NCBI GenBank assembly: GCA_019057775.1
Contig: JAHLWT010000297.1
Span: 1-63,929 of the forward strand
Length of the DNA: 63,929 nucleotides
Reading direction: 5' to 3'
Origin: Promethearchaeota archaeon
Lineage (GTDB): Archaea > Asgardarchaeota > Lokiarchaeia > Sigynarchaeales > SOKP01
Shown here: positions 26,376-36,568 of the stretch, piece by piece
Layout: each line of letters begins with the position of its first letter
Numbering within the stretch: the first letter of the stretch is position 1
Position numbers and translations under genes: made by a program
Notes under the pieces: model-generated
What the model saw: only the letters and a program-made list of their open reading frames with translations
Told to the model about the DNA's origin: nothing
Databases searched by the model: none

Positions 26376-26392
26376 AAAAAACCGGGTTTTTT
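26376..26392 (-). promoter_or_regulatory. Hairpin directly upstream of the cold-shock start codon
   Basis: Eight-base arms AAAAAACC and GGTTTTTT around one base form a small palindrome ending a few bases before the ATG at 26373. In the transcript this would place a weak stem over the translation start region, which may melt or refold with temperature. This is suggestive only. Confidence 0.35.
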
Positions 26393-26526
26393 GGTGAAAT
26401 TGGTAAATAATGAACCAATTAAGCTTATAATGTATTCTTCTGTAATAAATTTTATCATACTAAACCCAAGATTATCTCTATAGATGATCATTTCTTGATC
26501 TATCATAAAAGGAACAATAATTTACG

Positions 26527-27087
26527 ATGACAAATGAAAATCAGTTAGTCAATGAGGAAGAACTACCGAGACCTGGTTCTTCTCTTTATAACCTTAATCA
26601 CCCTGATGAAGAAAAAAGGATAAAATATTTGAAAAAATTTAAAAAATTAAATAAGTATTTAATACTCCCTTTATATAAAATTAGATTTTTACCCCTAATA
26701 GGCTTTGGGAGGATCTTCCTTATTATAACTACAAAAGGAAGGATTTCTGGAAAAATCAGGAAAACTCCCTTAGAATACCACAGGATAAATAAGGTAATAA
26801 CCATTTTTTCTGGAAGAGGTGAAAATTCAGATTGGCTGAAAAATATAAATGCCAATCCCGATGATGTGTGGGTGAGACATGGTTTTCACTCATTCCAAGC
26901 ACGCATAGAACTCTTAACCAATAAAGATGACAAACTAGAAATCGCCAAATGGTATGTTACTAAACACGGGAGATCTGCAAAATTTCTTTTCGGGTGGAAA
27001 CCAAAATTGGATGATCCGGAAACTACTGATTTTTCGAAACTGTTACAGATAATCTCAATAATTCGTCTTTATCCCAAAAATGAGTAA
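26527..27087 (+). CDS. Deazaflavin (F420)-dependent nitroreductase-family protein
   Basis: A 186-residue protein of the split-barrel DUF385/Ddn family. Residues 58-110 carry the family block: LIITTKGRISGKIRKTPLEY, then VITIFSGRGENSDWLKNI and NPDDVWV. Members use reduced F420 to reduce quinones or nitro compounds. An N-terminal basic segment precedes the domain. It stands alone between a minus-strand gene and an MCP-like gene. F420 use is from the family and is not shown by sequence alone. Confidence 0.85.
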   Translation: MTNENQLVNEEELPRPGSSLYNLNHPDEEKRIKYLKKFKKLNKYLILPLYKIRFLPLIGFGRIFLIITTKGRISGKIRKTPLEYHRINKVITIFSGRGENSDWLKNINANPDDVWVRHGFHSFQARIELLTNKDDKLEIAKWYVTKHGRSAKFLFGWKPKLDDPETTDFSKLLQIISIIRLYPKNE

Positions 27088-27184
27088 GGTTATTCTAAAA
27101 AAAAATAGAACAATGGATTTTATTACTCAGTGCTTTCTTTTTTCTTATTTAACTCTTCATTAGTTTTTGCATAAAAATTACAAA

Positions 27185-27286
27185 TTATGTAAAAAACTAA
27201 AGAAAATTACATAAAATGTAAAAGTTTAAATATATATACATATATTTTATCTTTATTACACAAAAGAATATTAATTTACATAAAAA
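27185..27286 (+). promoter_or_regulatory. Repeated TTACATAAAA motifs upstream of MCP-like gene 1
   Basis: The motif TTACATAAAA occurs at 27207-27216 and 27277-27286, with variants TTATGTAAAA (27185-27194) and TTACACAAAA (27257-27266). The copy at 27207 is part of a palindrome, TTACAT-AAA-ATGTAA. The same decamer recurs twice before MCP-like gene 2 (40988-40997 and 41028-41037), so both are probably bound by one regulator. Confidence 0.5.
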
Positions 27287-27308
27287 AAAATAAAAAAAGT
27301 TTATAAAA

Positions 27309-28427
27309 ATGTTAGTTTCAAATTTAGGTTATGCAATTCTGATGAGTTTGGCTTCAATCATTTTTTTTAAAGCTTACATGCAGAGAAAGGAGCTAAAACT
27401 ATGGTTTATCGTAATTTTATTTAATGCAGTTGGTTATATAGTAAATGTTGTTCCTACTAGTCAACCAGGTACTACATCTTTGAATCCCTTTGCCATGATT
27501 TTCTTTCTTGGTGGTACATCTACCTTAGTCTATACTGTTTTTAAAGAATATTATCGAACTTTTCTTAAAAAAGAAAATATGAAGTCGAAGTTGAAATATG
27601 GTGCTTCTATTGGTATACTTTCTGGTTACATAAGTTTCTATTTGATACTTTTAATACTGGTGTCTTCATGTGTTATAATGTTAATTAGACTCTATTTTAA
27701 AAAAAAATCAATGTTACATGCCTTTTTTATCCTAAGTTTAATCGGTGGAATACTGAATATAATCGCTGCTATGTCAACAGAAATTTCTCCTTCTGATTAT
27801 ACACAAGAATTAAGTGATTTTATTGGAGTGTATATGACAACTGTTTATTTAGTAATTGGCATTATCGCTATTCTCGAAAATAAAATAAACGCTAACAATT
27901 TTACTCTAAAAAAAATAATAAATTCTGCCTCTGCTTCAAGTGTGAATACTGCAAATATAGCTGCGGAGTTAGCTGCGAGTGCGAGTGAAGTAACTGCAGC
28001 CTCAGAAGAAATCTCATCATCTACCCAAGAGATGGCTAAATTTTCTAAAGAAGTTATGGTATCTTCAAATGAAATTCAAAATATTATGGGAATTATTACA
28101 ACAGTTTCTGATCAAACGAATTTATTGGCTTTAAATGCGAGTATTGAAGCCGGAAGGGCTGGAGAATGGGGTCGAGGCTTTGCTGTCGTAGCAGATGAAG
28201 TTAGAAAATTAGCTGAAACGACGAAAACTGCAGTTAGAGATACGGGATCAAAAATAACTGATATTTTATCAAAGATAAAGTATTCTTTTAATTCAATGGA
28301 GGGAATTAGTGCATCGGCGGAACAACAAGCAGCTTCAATGGAAGAAATTTCGGCTACCGCAACTAAATTAGGGAATTTAGCTGAAGATTTAAAAAAATCA
28401 CTTGGTATGGAAGATTATTCTTATTAG
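27309..28427 (+). CDS. Membrane MCP-like signalling receptor 1
   Basis: A 372-residue protein. Five to six membrane helices fill residues 1-190 with no large outer sensor domain. Residues 205-370 form a methyl-accepting chemotaxis signalling hairpin, with the tip [17 protein letters not shown] and the stretch [17 protein letters not shown] that in bacteria contacts CheA and CheW. No HAMP domain is visible. A paralogue of the same plan is at 41132-42286. No cheA, cheW or motility gene is in the window, so the output may differ from chemotaxis. A hairpin follows the gene at 28494-28517. Confidence 0.88.
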   Translation: MLVSNLGYAILMSLASIIFFKAYMQRKELKLWFIVILFNAVGYIVNVVPTSQPGTTSLNPFAMIFFLGGTSTLVYTVFKEYYRTFLKKENMKSKLKYGASIGILSGYISFYLILLILVSSCVIMLIRLYFKKKSMLHAFFILSLIGGILNIIAAMSTEISPSDYTQELSDFIGVYMTTVYLVIGIIAILENKINANNFTLKKIINSASASSVNTANIAAELAASASEVTAASEEISSSTQEMAKFSKEVMVSSNEIQNIMGIITTVSDQTNLLALNASIEAGRAGEWGRGFAVVADEVRKLAETTKTAVRDTGSKITDILSKIKYSFNSMEGISASAEQQAASMEEISATATKLGNLAEDLKKSLGMEDYSY

Positions 28428-28493
28428 ATAAGTACTAATAAATTATCCATTCAATATCAAAGACAAAAACCAAATTGAAACCAATCTCCCAAC

Positions 28494-28517
28494 AGAAGGG
28501 GATGAAAATCCCCTTCT
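28494..28517 (+). terminator. Hairpin after MCP-like gene 1
   Basis: Perfect 9-bp arms AGAAGGGGA and TCCCCTTCT enclose the loop TGAAAA, 66 bases after the stop codon. It is one of few GC-rich stems in the window. It may end the MCP-like transcript or protect its 3' end. Confidence 0.5.
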
Positions 28518-28567
28518 AAAAATTATATTATAATAAATTATGATTATCGTTTTAAAAGTATGATAAG

Positions 28568-28858
28568 GTGAAAAAATACTTGGATTGCATTGATAAAATT
28601 TTGCATAGCTATACTAAGAAAATGAGAAATCCTCGAGATCTTGAGATTTGGTTTTATGATTATTTTTTAAAGTTAATGAAATGCTTTTCGCGAAATACTA
28701 GTAGTAAAACGTTAACAGATTGTTTAGTGTTGCTATTAAACATGTTTAGGACTGATTTTAACACCGAAGTAGGTAAAAACATAGAAAATATTTCCCCCCT
28801 TGAAATGGAAAAGTGTGAAATCGTTTTAAAGGAAGAGTTAAAAACCATTCTTTTTTAA
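28568..28858 (+). CDS. Small hypothetical helical protein
   Basis: A 96-residue frame beginning with GTG 28568 (gataaggtg context) and following the MCP-like gene on the same strand after the hairpin. It is predicted helical and charged, with several aromatic residues (LEIWFYDYFLKLMKCF). No domain is recognised and no membrane span is present. By place it could be a partner of the receptor, but the hairpin between them argues against simple co-transcription. Confidence 0.5.
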   Translation: MKKYLDCIDKILHSYTKKMRNPRDLEIWFYDYFLKLMKCFSRNTSSKTLTDCLVLLLNMFRTDFNTEVGKNIENISPLEMEKCEIVLKEELKTILF

Positions 28859-29044
28859 TGTAGTGAATTAAATTCCTTTTACTTATTTTATTAGTCTTTC
28901 TTCAATTGAATTAGATATTTTTTACTAATTTTTCTCTGATTTTATCGATTATAAAAAAATATTTGAAGCATACACTATTTTGAACTTTAAGAAATGAGAA
29001 GAAAATGAACTATAACATCAAAAATAATAGATTTTCATACTAAG

Positions 29045-30301
29045 ATGAATAACTCTAGCAACTCATCTCTACATGATTACCATGCTTGGCCTATATTCAT
29101 GTTAGCATTTATTAGGTTATTTTATGTATCAATCTTTGAAAGAGCTTTGTTTAATTATCTTTATTTTACTATAGAAATCAGAGAAAGCACTTTGGGGATT
29201 ATTTCAAGCGCCGGTGCTCTTACATATATCATATCCCCTGTGTTAGGACAAATGTTAACTAAAAAAATAGGAATGCGTAATGCACTTATTTTAAATTCAA
29301 TATTAACTCCTCTATTGAGTGGGGCTCAAATATTATATTCTGCACCATGGTTCTTGATCATATGCCGTATAGGAATCGGTCTCACGATGGGTCTTTTTTG
29401 GCCAAATTGTTTATATTTGTTAAGTAAATGGCAACGAGTTAGCACAGCAAAAAAATCAAAAAAGAATTTTGCCCTTTTTAATTTTTCCTGGAACTCCGGC
29501 TTCATTCTTGGATTACTCGTTGGTTTTATCTGGGCTTTTTCTTGGAGTGATTATCTTACTATGATAATAGCATGGATTTTATCATTCCTATTAATACCAG
29601 TGAGTTTTTTCATAACTAAAGAACCTAAATCGCCAACTTCTGAAAAAAAATTGATTTACCAAACGGAAGATCCCCTTTCACACTTGGATATAGAAGAGGA
29701 TTTATTAGTTAATTCCAACACTCCTATGATCGTTTTTCCTATTTTATTCTCTTGGTTGGGAATAATGCACTTAGCAATATCTAAATCAATTTTTATGTTT
29801 GGGTATCCATTCATCCTCAAAGCATTTGATAGCCCATCTTATTTAACCTATTTAGTACAAGCGGGAATTCAATTTACACAACTTATTGGGTTAACGCTAA
29901 TTAATTCTATGAAAGTATATACCAGGAAAATTGCTAGTGTACTATCGATTCTAGGATTGTCAATAATGGCGGTAACAATTGTCCTTGTACAAAATATCTT
30001 TTATATTTCTATAATGATCGCGTGTGTAGGAATATTATTAGGATTCATTCATGGCACTAGCATGAAAATCATGCTTGAATATGGAACCGCAAAAGATTCT
30101 ACAAAATACTCAATAAGGAATGAAATTTTAATAGGTATTGGTTTTGGGGCCACTCCTATTATAGCAGGATACGTCGCTGAAGTAAATGTGTACTATAATT
30201 ATATGTACGTCATTATTGTAGGGTTTTGTATATTCATCTCTTTACTATATATTTCACGAAATGTTAAAAGAAATTTTATAGAAAAGAAATTTTATAGATA
30301 G
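29045..30301 (+). CDS. Major facilitator superfamily transporter
   Basis: A 418-residue protein with about twelve membrane helices in two bundles and a central charged loop near residues 195-225 (EPKSPTSEKK). The MFS marks are GQMLTKKIGMRNAL after helix 2, a form of the G-x-x-x-D/K-R-x-G-R/K motif, and CRIGIGLTMGLFWP in helix 4. No substrate-specific residues can be named. The neighbours do not suggest a substrate. Confidence 0.85.
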   Translation: MNNSSNSSLHDYHAWPIFMLAFIRLFYVSIFERALFNYLYFTIEIRESTLGIISSAGALTYIISPVLGQMLTKKIGMRNALILNSILTPLLSGAQILYSAPWFLIICRIGIGLTMGLFWPNCLYLLSKWQRVSTAKKSKKNFALFNFSWNSGFILGLLVGFIWAFSWSDYLTMIIAWILSFLLIPVSFFITKEPKSPTSEKKLIYQTEDPLSHLDIEEDLLVNSNTPMIVFPILFSWLGIMHLAISKSIFMFGYPFILKAFDSPSYLTYLVQAGIQFTQLIGLTLINSMKVYTRKIASVLSILGLSIMAVTIVLVQNIFYISIMIACVGILLGFIHGTSMKIMLEYGTAKDSTKYSIRNEILIGIGFGATPIIAGYVAEVNVYYNYMYVIIVGFCIFISLLYISRNVKRNFIEKKFYR

Positions 30302-30354
30302 TGTTTAAGCTTTGTATCAATAATTAAATTTCTTAATCGAAGAGAAGATTATTT

Positions 30355-33039
30355 TTGGCTACTCAAGAAATTGGGACAATCTTTAAAGGAAACATCTTTA
30401 AAGCATGGCAAAAGCTTATTTGGGGTTTTTTTCAAAAGTCAAAAAATAATCTGGATCCAAATGATTCAGAAGATCTTTTAAAAGTTAAGCATAGTACAAT
30501 AAATCTTCTCTTTCGGTTTTTTTTTGTACTGTACGGGACAGCTAAAGGGATCTTAGATTCTAAAGATTCCCCTTATTGGCGTAATTATAGTTTTCATCAA
30601 TTGAAATATGAGATTGCTGATGGAAAATATAAGAACTCATTGAGTACGACACTTTGGTATGAATTAAAAGATCTTTTTAATTTAATTAATAGAGGGAGTG
30701 AATCCTTGTGGTCCTATGATGGGGATTTATTTGATCCAACAAAAAATCCAAATTTAGAGGAATGGGAAATAGAAGATTCATACTTATCAGAAGCAATTGA
30801 TTTAGTTTCAAGAATGAGGGATACCGAATTTAAAAAATTAATATTTGTTGACTATTCTGAGCTGAAATTTAGATTTTTAGGAACTATATATGAAGGTTTG
30901 CTTGAATTTGAATTGCATTATTCTAAGAATAGAGGGATCTCTCTAATAAGAGATCAAGGTAAGAAGAAACCTAAAGGAATATTCTACACTCCTAAAGAAA
31001 TAGTGAAATGCATTGTAGAAGATGCTCTTGAACCTATGGTCAAACAGAAATTAAATGAAGCAACACATAATACTCAAACTCGGTCTGAAGCCATTTTATC
31101 AATTAAAATTCTTGATAATGCTATGGGTTGCGGTTATTTCTTAGAGGAAGCTGTTAATTATCTAGCGAAAGAACTCAATACAATCCTCCTTAAGGAGAAA
31201 AAAATTGAAGAATCATCCGAAAGCGATTCTTATACATTAATTTGGGCTAAAAGAGAAATTCTATCTCATTGTATCTATGGGGTAGACTCAGATGATATAG
31301 CTGTTGAACTTTCTAGGATGATCCTTTGGTTTACAACATTTTCTCACGATTGTTCAGCCAACAGCTTAAGTAATAGATTAAAATTAGGAAATAGTTTGGT
31401 TGGTGAGCTTTTCGAAGAACCTGATATCCTTTACTCATTGCAACAAGAATACAAAAGAGTTAAAAATTTCAAGGAAAGCCACACTTATGAACGATTTAGA
31501 ACTATAGCTGATCTGAAAACAGCCATAACTTATGGAAATTTGATAGAACATGAAAAGTATAAGGAAATGTATACAGAGATCCTGAATTGTAATGAAGAAA
31601 CTTGGATTCAACTGAAGCAATTAGATATTATAAAGAGAATAAGACAATTTTCCGAAGAAAAACAATTTTTTCATTGGCAGTTAGAATTTCCTGAGATTTT
31701 CTTTGAACTCGATAATTTTGGAAAACAGCGAAATGGTTTTGATGTAATTTTTGGTAATCCTCCCTGGGCTTCTGTTCGTGGGAAATATTCAGCACATATG
31801 TTTGATGATTATGAAATCTCGTATTTAGAAGATAAATTCCCGGAAAACACTTATATGCCAAATGCTTACGAGTATTTTATCCTTCAATCTTTAAAGTTGT
31901 TAAAAAAGGGAGGCCGACACTCTTATATTGTACCTGATAGGCTAGCGTTTAATGAGAGTTTAGAATATTTAAGAGTAATTATGCTTAACCAATATTCACT
32001 TAATTCCCTGATATTTAATACTCCATTTCCAAATATCATTGCAGATACTTTGATATATTCTCTTACCGCAAAAAAGTATGTTAACAGTTATAAAATAGCT
32101 GTTAGGAATTATAAGAATGAGGCTGTTTTGGTAAACTCTAAATATTTTCAAAGTGCTAGAGAAACAGAGTTTTCATTCTTTAGGAGCAAAGAAATATTCA
32201 AGGCTATTAAGGCGATCAAAGCAGCTCATACAATCAAAATAGATCATATTGCCGAAACCACAAGTGGTTTTGGAGGAAAATCCAATTTAATTACAAAAAC
32301 TAGAGTCAGCAACCAACAAATAGAAGTAATAAAAGGTCTCAACATTGGAAGTTATTCTTTGAATGGAAAACTCCATTTTGAGTTTAAAAAAGAAAACATC
32401 ACAGGAAGAACAACCGATATACAAAAATTAGGAGCAATACCTAAAGTTTTATTGCGAAAAACTGGAAAAGTCCTTTATTCCGCTTATGATGAATCAGGAA
32501 TATACCCCGAACAATCCCTATATTTTCTTTTTAATTTCAAAGGAAAATATTCTCCCTTTTATATACTTTCATTAATTAATTCCTCACTATTCAAGTTTTA
32601 TTATATTGAAAAGCTCGTAACAAACCGAGAAACAACACCCCAATTGAAGAAGATTCATTTAGACCGATTTCCAATTAAAAAGATTGAATTTACCACCAGT
32701 GAGATGATACTTAAATCTTCATATAAAAAGATGATTGAATTCTATGAATCTTTCTTAAATAATGGAGATTTGGTTATATTTGAAAGTTTCATAAATAGAC
32801 AATTTGAAAATGATGATAATAATCCGACAACTATAAAAAATGATGTCCTACACGATGTTCTCGCCTATTTAGCCCAAAAAATGACAGATTATAATAGGAG
32901 CAAATTAAAATACAAGAGTATCGAGAGGAATATTTTTCTCACAGACAAGCTAATTAATTTACTTGTTTTTAAACTTTATAACCTTAACTCGAACAATCTA
33001 AAAACTATAAATAAAGTATTAACCGAAAGAGGAATCTAA
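30355..33039 (+). CDS. Eco57I/TaqI-class adenine-N6 DNA methyltransferase
   Basis: An 894-residue DNA methyltransferase starting with TTG. It has GIFYTPKEIV (208-217; motif X), DNAMGCGYFLEE (254-265; the SAM-binding motif I, usually DPACGSG) and GNPPW (467-471; catalytic motif IV of N6-adenine enzymes). The C-terminal third holds a TaqI-like target-recognition region with TTPQLKKIHLDRFPIKKI. The first 200 residues are not a nuclease domain that I can recognise: no clear PD-(D/E)XK is visible. It overlaps the next gene tail to tail by four bases. It may act in restriction-modification, in a BREX-like system or as an orphan methylase. Confidence 0.85.
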   Translation: MATQEIGTIFKGNIFKAWQKLIWGFFQKSKNNLDPNDSEDLLKVKHSTINLLFRFFFVLYGTAKGILDSKDSPYWRNYSFHQLKYEIADGKYKNSLSTTLWYELKDLFNLINRGSESLWSYDGDLFDPTKNPNLEEWEIEDSYLSEAIDLVSRMRDTEFKKLIFVDYSELKFRFLGTIYEGLLEFELHYSKNRGISLIRDQGKKKPKGIFYTPKEIVKCIVEDALEPMVKQKLNEATHNTQTRSEAILSIKILDNAMGCGYFLEEAVNYLAKELNTILLKEKKIEESSESDSYTLIWAKREILSHCIYGVDSDDIAVELSRMILWFTTFSHDCSANSLSNRLKLGNSLVGELFEEPDILYSLQQEYKRVKNFKESHTYERFRTIADLKTAITYGNLIEHEKYKEMYTEILNCNEETWIQLKQLDIIKRIRQFSEEKQFFHWQLEFPEIFFELDNFGKQRNGFDVIFGNPPWASVRGKYSAHMFDDYEISYLEDKFPENTYMPNAYEYFILQSLKLLKKGGRHSYIVPDRLAFNESLEYLRVIMLNQYSLNSLIFNTPFPNIIADTLIYSLTAKKYVNSYKIAVRNYKNEAVLVNSKYFQSARETEFSFFRSKEIFKAIKAIKAAHTIKIDHIAETTSGFGGKSNLITKTRVSNQQIEVIKGLNIGSYSLNGKLHFEFKKENITGRTTDIQKLGAIPKVLLRKTGKVLYSAYDESGIYPEQSLYFLFNFKGKYSPFYILSLINSSLFKFYYIEKLVTNRETTPQLKKIHLDRFPIKKIEFTTSEMILKSSYKKMIEFYESFLNNGDLVIFESFINRQFENDDNNPTTIKNDVLHDVLAYLAQKMTDYNRSKLKYKSIERNIFLTDKLINLLVFKLYNLNSNNLKTINKVLTERGI

Positions 33040-35078
33040 TTATCTCTTATTTCTCCTTTCAATTTTTTATAAATTTTTATCTGTTCTCTAAGAAACCAAT
33101 ATCCATCTACTTCCACAAAATTTACATCGAGCATTTTATAAAAACTTGTAGAATTAGCGGTGATTTCGAAGCCATTCTCAACATAATATGATAGCATTTT
33201 TGAGAAGAGCATTTTATCTGTGCGGCTTACAGTCGGTTGGATAGGAAGATTTTTTAATTGTTCCCTCAAGAATTGAATATCAAAGCCTTCATCAGCATTT
33301 TTTAGCATTTGAGAAGAAGTTTCTTTTATAGGTTTAAAAGCATTAATAATCAAATCATTTTTTACTGAGTTAACCGTTGTTATTTGTTTAAAACTTCCCA
33401 CTTTTTTATCTAAAACAGACACTTGAGAAATAACAAAACCAGCATTTTTTATTGCTGTTTGAATACTATTCCACACAGAAGCTTTTGAGTTATGAAATTC
33501 AATAGTAATCCATCTATTCGGTTTAAGTATTCTAAACATTTCCATAAAACATCTTTCCATTAAATTAGTGTAATCTCGAAGACTTTTGCCTTGAACTTTG
33601 TTTTCTATTGCTTCATGTTCATTATTAGTATAAACTCTTAGAAATGCTTCCCATATAAAATTTAATTCCGAATACATGATATTCCCTCCAAATGGGGGAT
33701 CTGTAAATATATAATCTATTGAATTAGAAGGAATATTGCTTAAATTTGTTGTAGATTGTGTGGAAATAATGAACTTTTTACTAAAGTTCAGAATCTCTAA
33801 AGCTTGTTTGAAAGAGGTTATATTCTTATTTAAAAAATAGAATATATTAATTTCTTGTCGTGTTGATGACACATATAAAGTACCTTTAGTTACTCTACCT
33901 ATGTAATCTTTATTTAGAGCCATTAATTTTGAAGCTTTTTGCAGCAGGGAACTAATTAAGAACCAAATTTTGAAATTTCTTTTTTTACATAAGTTAAGAA
34001 ATTTAGAAATAACATATAAGTTCCGTTTTGTGAAATATTGATGTACATGGGTTATATTATGGGATTTTAAAGCTTGAGAAGTACTACGACCGGGCGGCAT
34101 TTTTTTATTCGGTACCCAGTAAGGAACTTTTATACTCTCAGTCTTTTCAATTAATTGAAAGTCGTACTCATCAGGTTTTTTCCAGTAATTAGATTTACCA
34201 ACAGAGTAGCTTATTAGAATCGGTTTTTCCTTTACAACTTCAATGACTTTGTGTAAAATATCATCATATCTTTCGAGCTTCACCTTTTTTGCTTTACTTT
34301 CAATGACTATTGAATCACAGTAAGGACAATTAAATTGGTCATGTACCTCTCCGGGTTTTCTCTCATTAGGAGTTTCTCCAAAACATATTTCATTATGACA
34401 GTATAGGCATTCATATACATCATTCCATACAACGTAGTTAATATTTCCTATATTTTCAGAGGCTTTAATATCTCTAGCATATTTCTTTGTTCTTGTATTC
34501 ATAGCTTTATTTGTGTGGTTCGTATTATACATCCAATCACATTCTTCTCTAACATCACGTAATATTTCCTCAAAAATTTTCATAAATTCTTCGGGATGTA
34601 ATGAATTTAAGAAATTATTGGCAATGTATGTAGCGAAGGGGGATATTTCAGAGAGAATAGCTTTTCTATTAGATAAGGTTGCCGCAATCCCAACCATTCC
34701 CGTCCCACAAAACCCATCAAAGATGATATCCCCGGGATTAGTATAATATTCAATGAACTTCTGAACTGCTTGGTGTGGAATTTTAGTGTGATATGTATGG
34801 GCTAAGTAAATTGGATGATGTTTTCCCTCTCTTATGTCTTTTATAAAAGGATCCCTCTTATAGATATCATTTATGGAATCGTAAGGATCTCCATACTTCT
34901 CTATGAAGTCATTAATAAAGGGATTTGGACAAATAGTATAGGATGGGGGCTCAGATAAATTTAAAATGTCTTCATCCCCTGCCCATGGAAATCCATCAAT
35001 ATCTTTAACAGAGTCCAGTTGATTTCTTAAAGTTTCTGAAAATGATCCAGTCTTCAATACTTTGATTCTTTTCTCCAC
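33036..35078 (-). CDS. Zn-ribbon DNA methyltransferase (N4-cytosine/N6-adenine type)
   Basis: A 680-residue DNA methylase. Motif I is FDGFCGTGMVGIA (120-132), motif IV is TDPPFGGN (459-466), and a zinc ribbon with Cys224, 227, 251 and 254 (CLYC and CPYC) is inserted between them. This is the plan of the adenine-specific methylases with a Zn ribbon. Target sequence and base cannot be read. Its stop codon overlaps that of the Eco57I-like methylase on the other strand, so the two form a convergent pair likely acquired together. No separate endonuclease or helicase gene is adjacent. Confidence 0.83.
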   Translation of the reverse strand: MEKRIKVLKTGSFSETLRNQLDSVKDIDGFPWAGDEDILNLSEPPSYTICPNPFINDFIEKYGDPYDSINDIYKRDPFIKDIREGKHHPIYLAHTYHTKIPHQAVQKFIEYYTNPGDIIFDGFCGTGMVGIAATLSNRKAILSEISPFATYIANNFLNSLHPEEFMKIFEEILRDVREECDWMYNTNHTNKAMNTRTKKYARDIKASENIGNINYVVWNDVYECLYCHNEICFGETPNERKPGEVHDQFNCPYCDSIVIESKAKKVKLERYDDILHKVIEVVKEKPILISYSVGKSNYWKKPDEYDFQLIEKTESIKVPYWVPNKKMPPGRSTSQALKSHNITHVHQYFTKRNLYVISKFLNLCKKRNFKIWFLISSLLQKASKLMALNKDYIGRVTKGTLYVSSTRQEINIFYFLNKNITSFKQALEILNFSKKFIISTQSTTNLSNIPSNSIDYIFTDPPFGGNIMYSELNFIWEAFLRVYTNNEHEAIENKVQGKSLRDYTNLMERCFMEMFRILKPNRWITIEFHNSKASVWNSIQTAIKNAGFVISQVSVLDKKVGSFKQITTVNSVKNDLIINAFKPIKETSSQMLKNADEGFDIQFLREQLKNLPIQPTVSRTDKMLFSKMLSYYVENGFEITANSTSFYKMLDVNFVEVDGYWFLREQIKIYKKLKGEIRDN

Positions 35079-35230
35079 TAAAATCTATTAATTTCTGTTA
35101 ACTTGCTATAGTTAAAATAACTTTTTATTTTTTTTTCTAAATTTTCGGTTCAATAACTCAAATAGTTTATTTATTATTTTACAATTAATTTAAAACAATA
35201 ATAAAATTTTGAATTTTCCTGTGAAATGAG

Positions 35231-36568
35231 ATGGTTAGGCCTAAGATAGTAATCCCCGAAAAGGGTATTTCAAATGAAGATATCCTCAATGTAATGGAGG
35301 AAATCCGAAAAGATGATATAAATTGGCGAGATGGTAAGGTATGGTCCTTAGTGTATCATGCCTCAGATAAGCATACAGAAATGCTCAAAAAAGCATATAC
35401 CATGTTCTTTTCTAAAAACGCATTAAGCCCATTAGCTTTTCCCAGTCTAAAGAAATTTGAAACAGAAGTGATATCTATGGCTGTTGACATTTTCAATGGA
35501 GATAAAAGATGTTGTGGAAGCATGACTTCAGGAGGAACAGAAAGTATCTTAATGGCAATAAAAACATACAGAGATTGGGCAGAAAAAAAATTTCCGAACA
35601 TTAAGAAGCCAGAAATGGTTTTACCTAGTTCTGCACACCCCGCATTTGAAAAAGGAGCAGATTATTTCAAAGTTAAGTCAATAAGAGTGCCAGTAGATAA
35701 AAAAACTCATCAAGCAGATGTGAAAGCAATGGAAAAAGCATTAACAGATAATACAATCATGATGGTTGGATCTGCTTGTGATTTTCCAAGAGGGGTTGTT
35801 GATCCAATTTCAGAACTTGCTGCCATCGCTAAAAATCATAATATCGGAATGCATGTCGATGCTTGTCTTGGAGGTTTTATGTTACCTTTTGTGAAGAGAC
35901 TTGGCTATGAAGTGCCTGATTTTGATTTCTCCGTGCCGGGGGTAACTTCGATTTCTGCCGATGTTCATAAATATGGTTATGGAGCAAAAGGAGCCTCTAC
36001 AATTTTATATCGAAAAGAACGAGTTTGGAAACACCAATTTTCTGTATATACTGATTGGTCAGGGGGAATCTATATTTCACCTTCTATGAGAGGAACTCGC
36101 CCTGGGGGTGCGATTGCTGCGGCTTGGGCAGCAATGAATACATTAGGGATAGATGGGTATTTAAAACTGGCAAAAGACGTTATGGATGCAACAGATAAAC
36201 TGATCCAAGGAATTGAAGAAATCTCTGAGCTCTATATTATTGGAAAACCTGTGATGAGTGTTTTTTCTTTCACCTCTGAGATAATTGATATATATAATTT
36301 GGGAGACTTATTGGATAAGAAGGGTTGGCACTTAGACAGAATTCAGTTTCCTAATGCTTTACACATGATGGTAAATCCTCACCATGCATCAATTGTTGAT
36401 AAGTTTTTGAATGATCTCAGAGATGCTGTTAAAGATGTTGTTAAACATCCTAGAGAATCTACTGATGGAGATGCTGCTATATATGGAATGATAGCTAGTT
36501 TACCCGACCGAGAAAAAGTTAAAGATTATATCATAAATTTCTTGAAAAGTCAGTACAAAATTAAATAA
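35231..36568 (+). CDS. PLP-dependent lyase resembling sphingosine-1-phosphate lyase
   Basis: A 445-residue PLP enzyme of the group II decarboxylase fold. Marks are GSMTSGGTESILMA (96-109), HVDACLGGF (208-216, with the Asp210 that pairs with the pyridine nitrogen) and SADVHKYGYGAKG (242-254), where Lys247 should form the Schiff base. The HKYGYxxKG stretch, VTSIS before it and the TRPGGAIAAAWAAM block are those of S1P lyases and not of glutamate decarboxylases. Eukaryotic S1P lyase has an N-terminal membrane anchor, which is missing here. The natural substrate in an archaeon is unknown. The start ATG 35231 is preceded by GTGA. Confidence 0.88.
   Translation: MVRPKIVIPEKGISNEDILNVMEEIRKDDINWRDGKVWSLVYHASDKHTEMLKKAYTMFFSKNALSPLAFPSLKKFETEVISMAVDIFNGDKRCCGSMTSGGTESILMAIKTYRDWAEKKFPNIKKPEMVLPSSAHPAFEKGADYFKVKSIRVPVDKKTHQADVKAMEKALTDNTIMMVGSACDFPRGVVDPISELAAIAKNHNIGMHVDACLGGFMLPFVKRLGYEVPDFDFSVPGVTSISADVHKYGYGAKGASTILYRKERVWKHQFSVYTDWSGGIYISPSMRGTRPGGAIAAAWAAMNTLGIDGYLKLAKDVMDATDKLIQGIEEISELYIIGKPVMSVFSFTSEIIDIYNLGDLLDKKGWHLDRIQFPNALHMMVNPHHASIVDKFLNDLRDAVKDVVKHPRESTDGDAAIYGMIASLPDREKVKDYIINFLKSQYKIK

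Noticed and set aside
30355..33039. Complete type IIG restriction-modification enzyme
   Set aside because: The methyltransferase motifs are clear, but no PD-(D/E)XK or other nuclease motif could be recognised in the N-terminal part.
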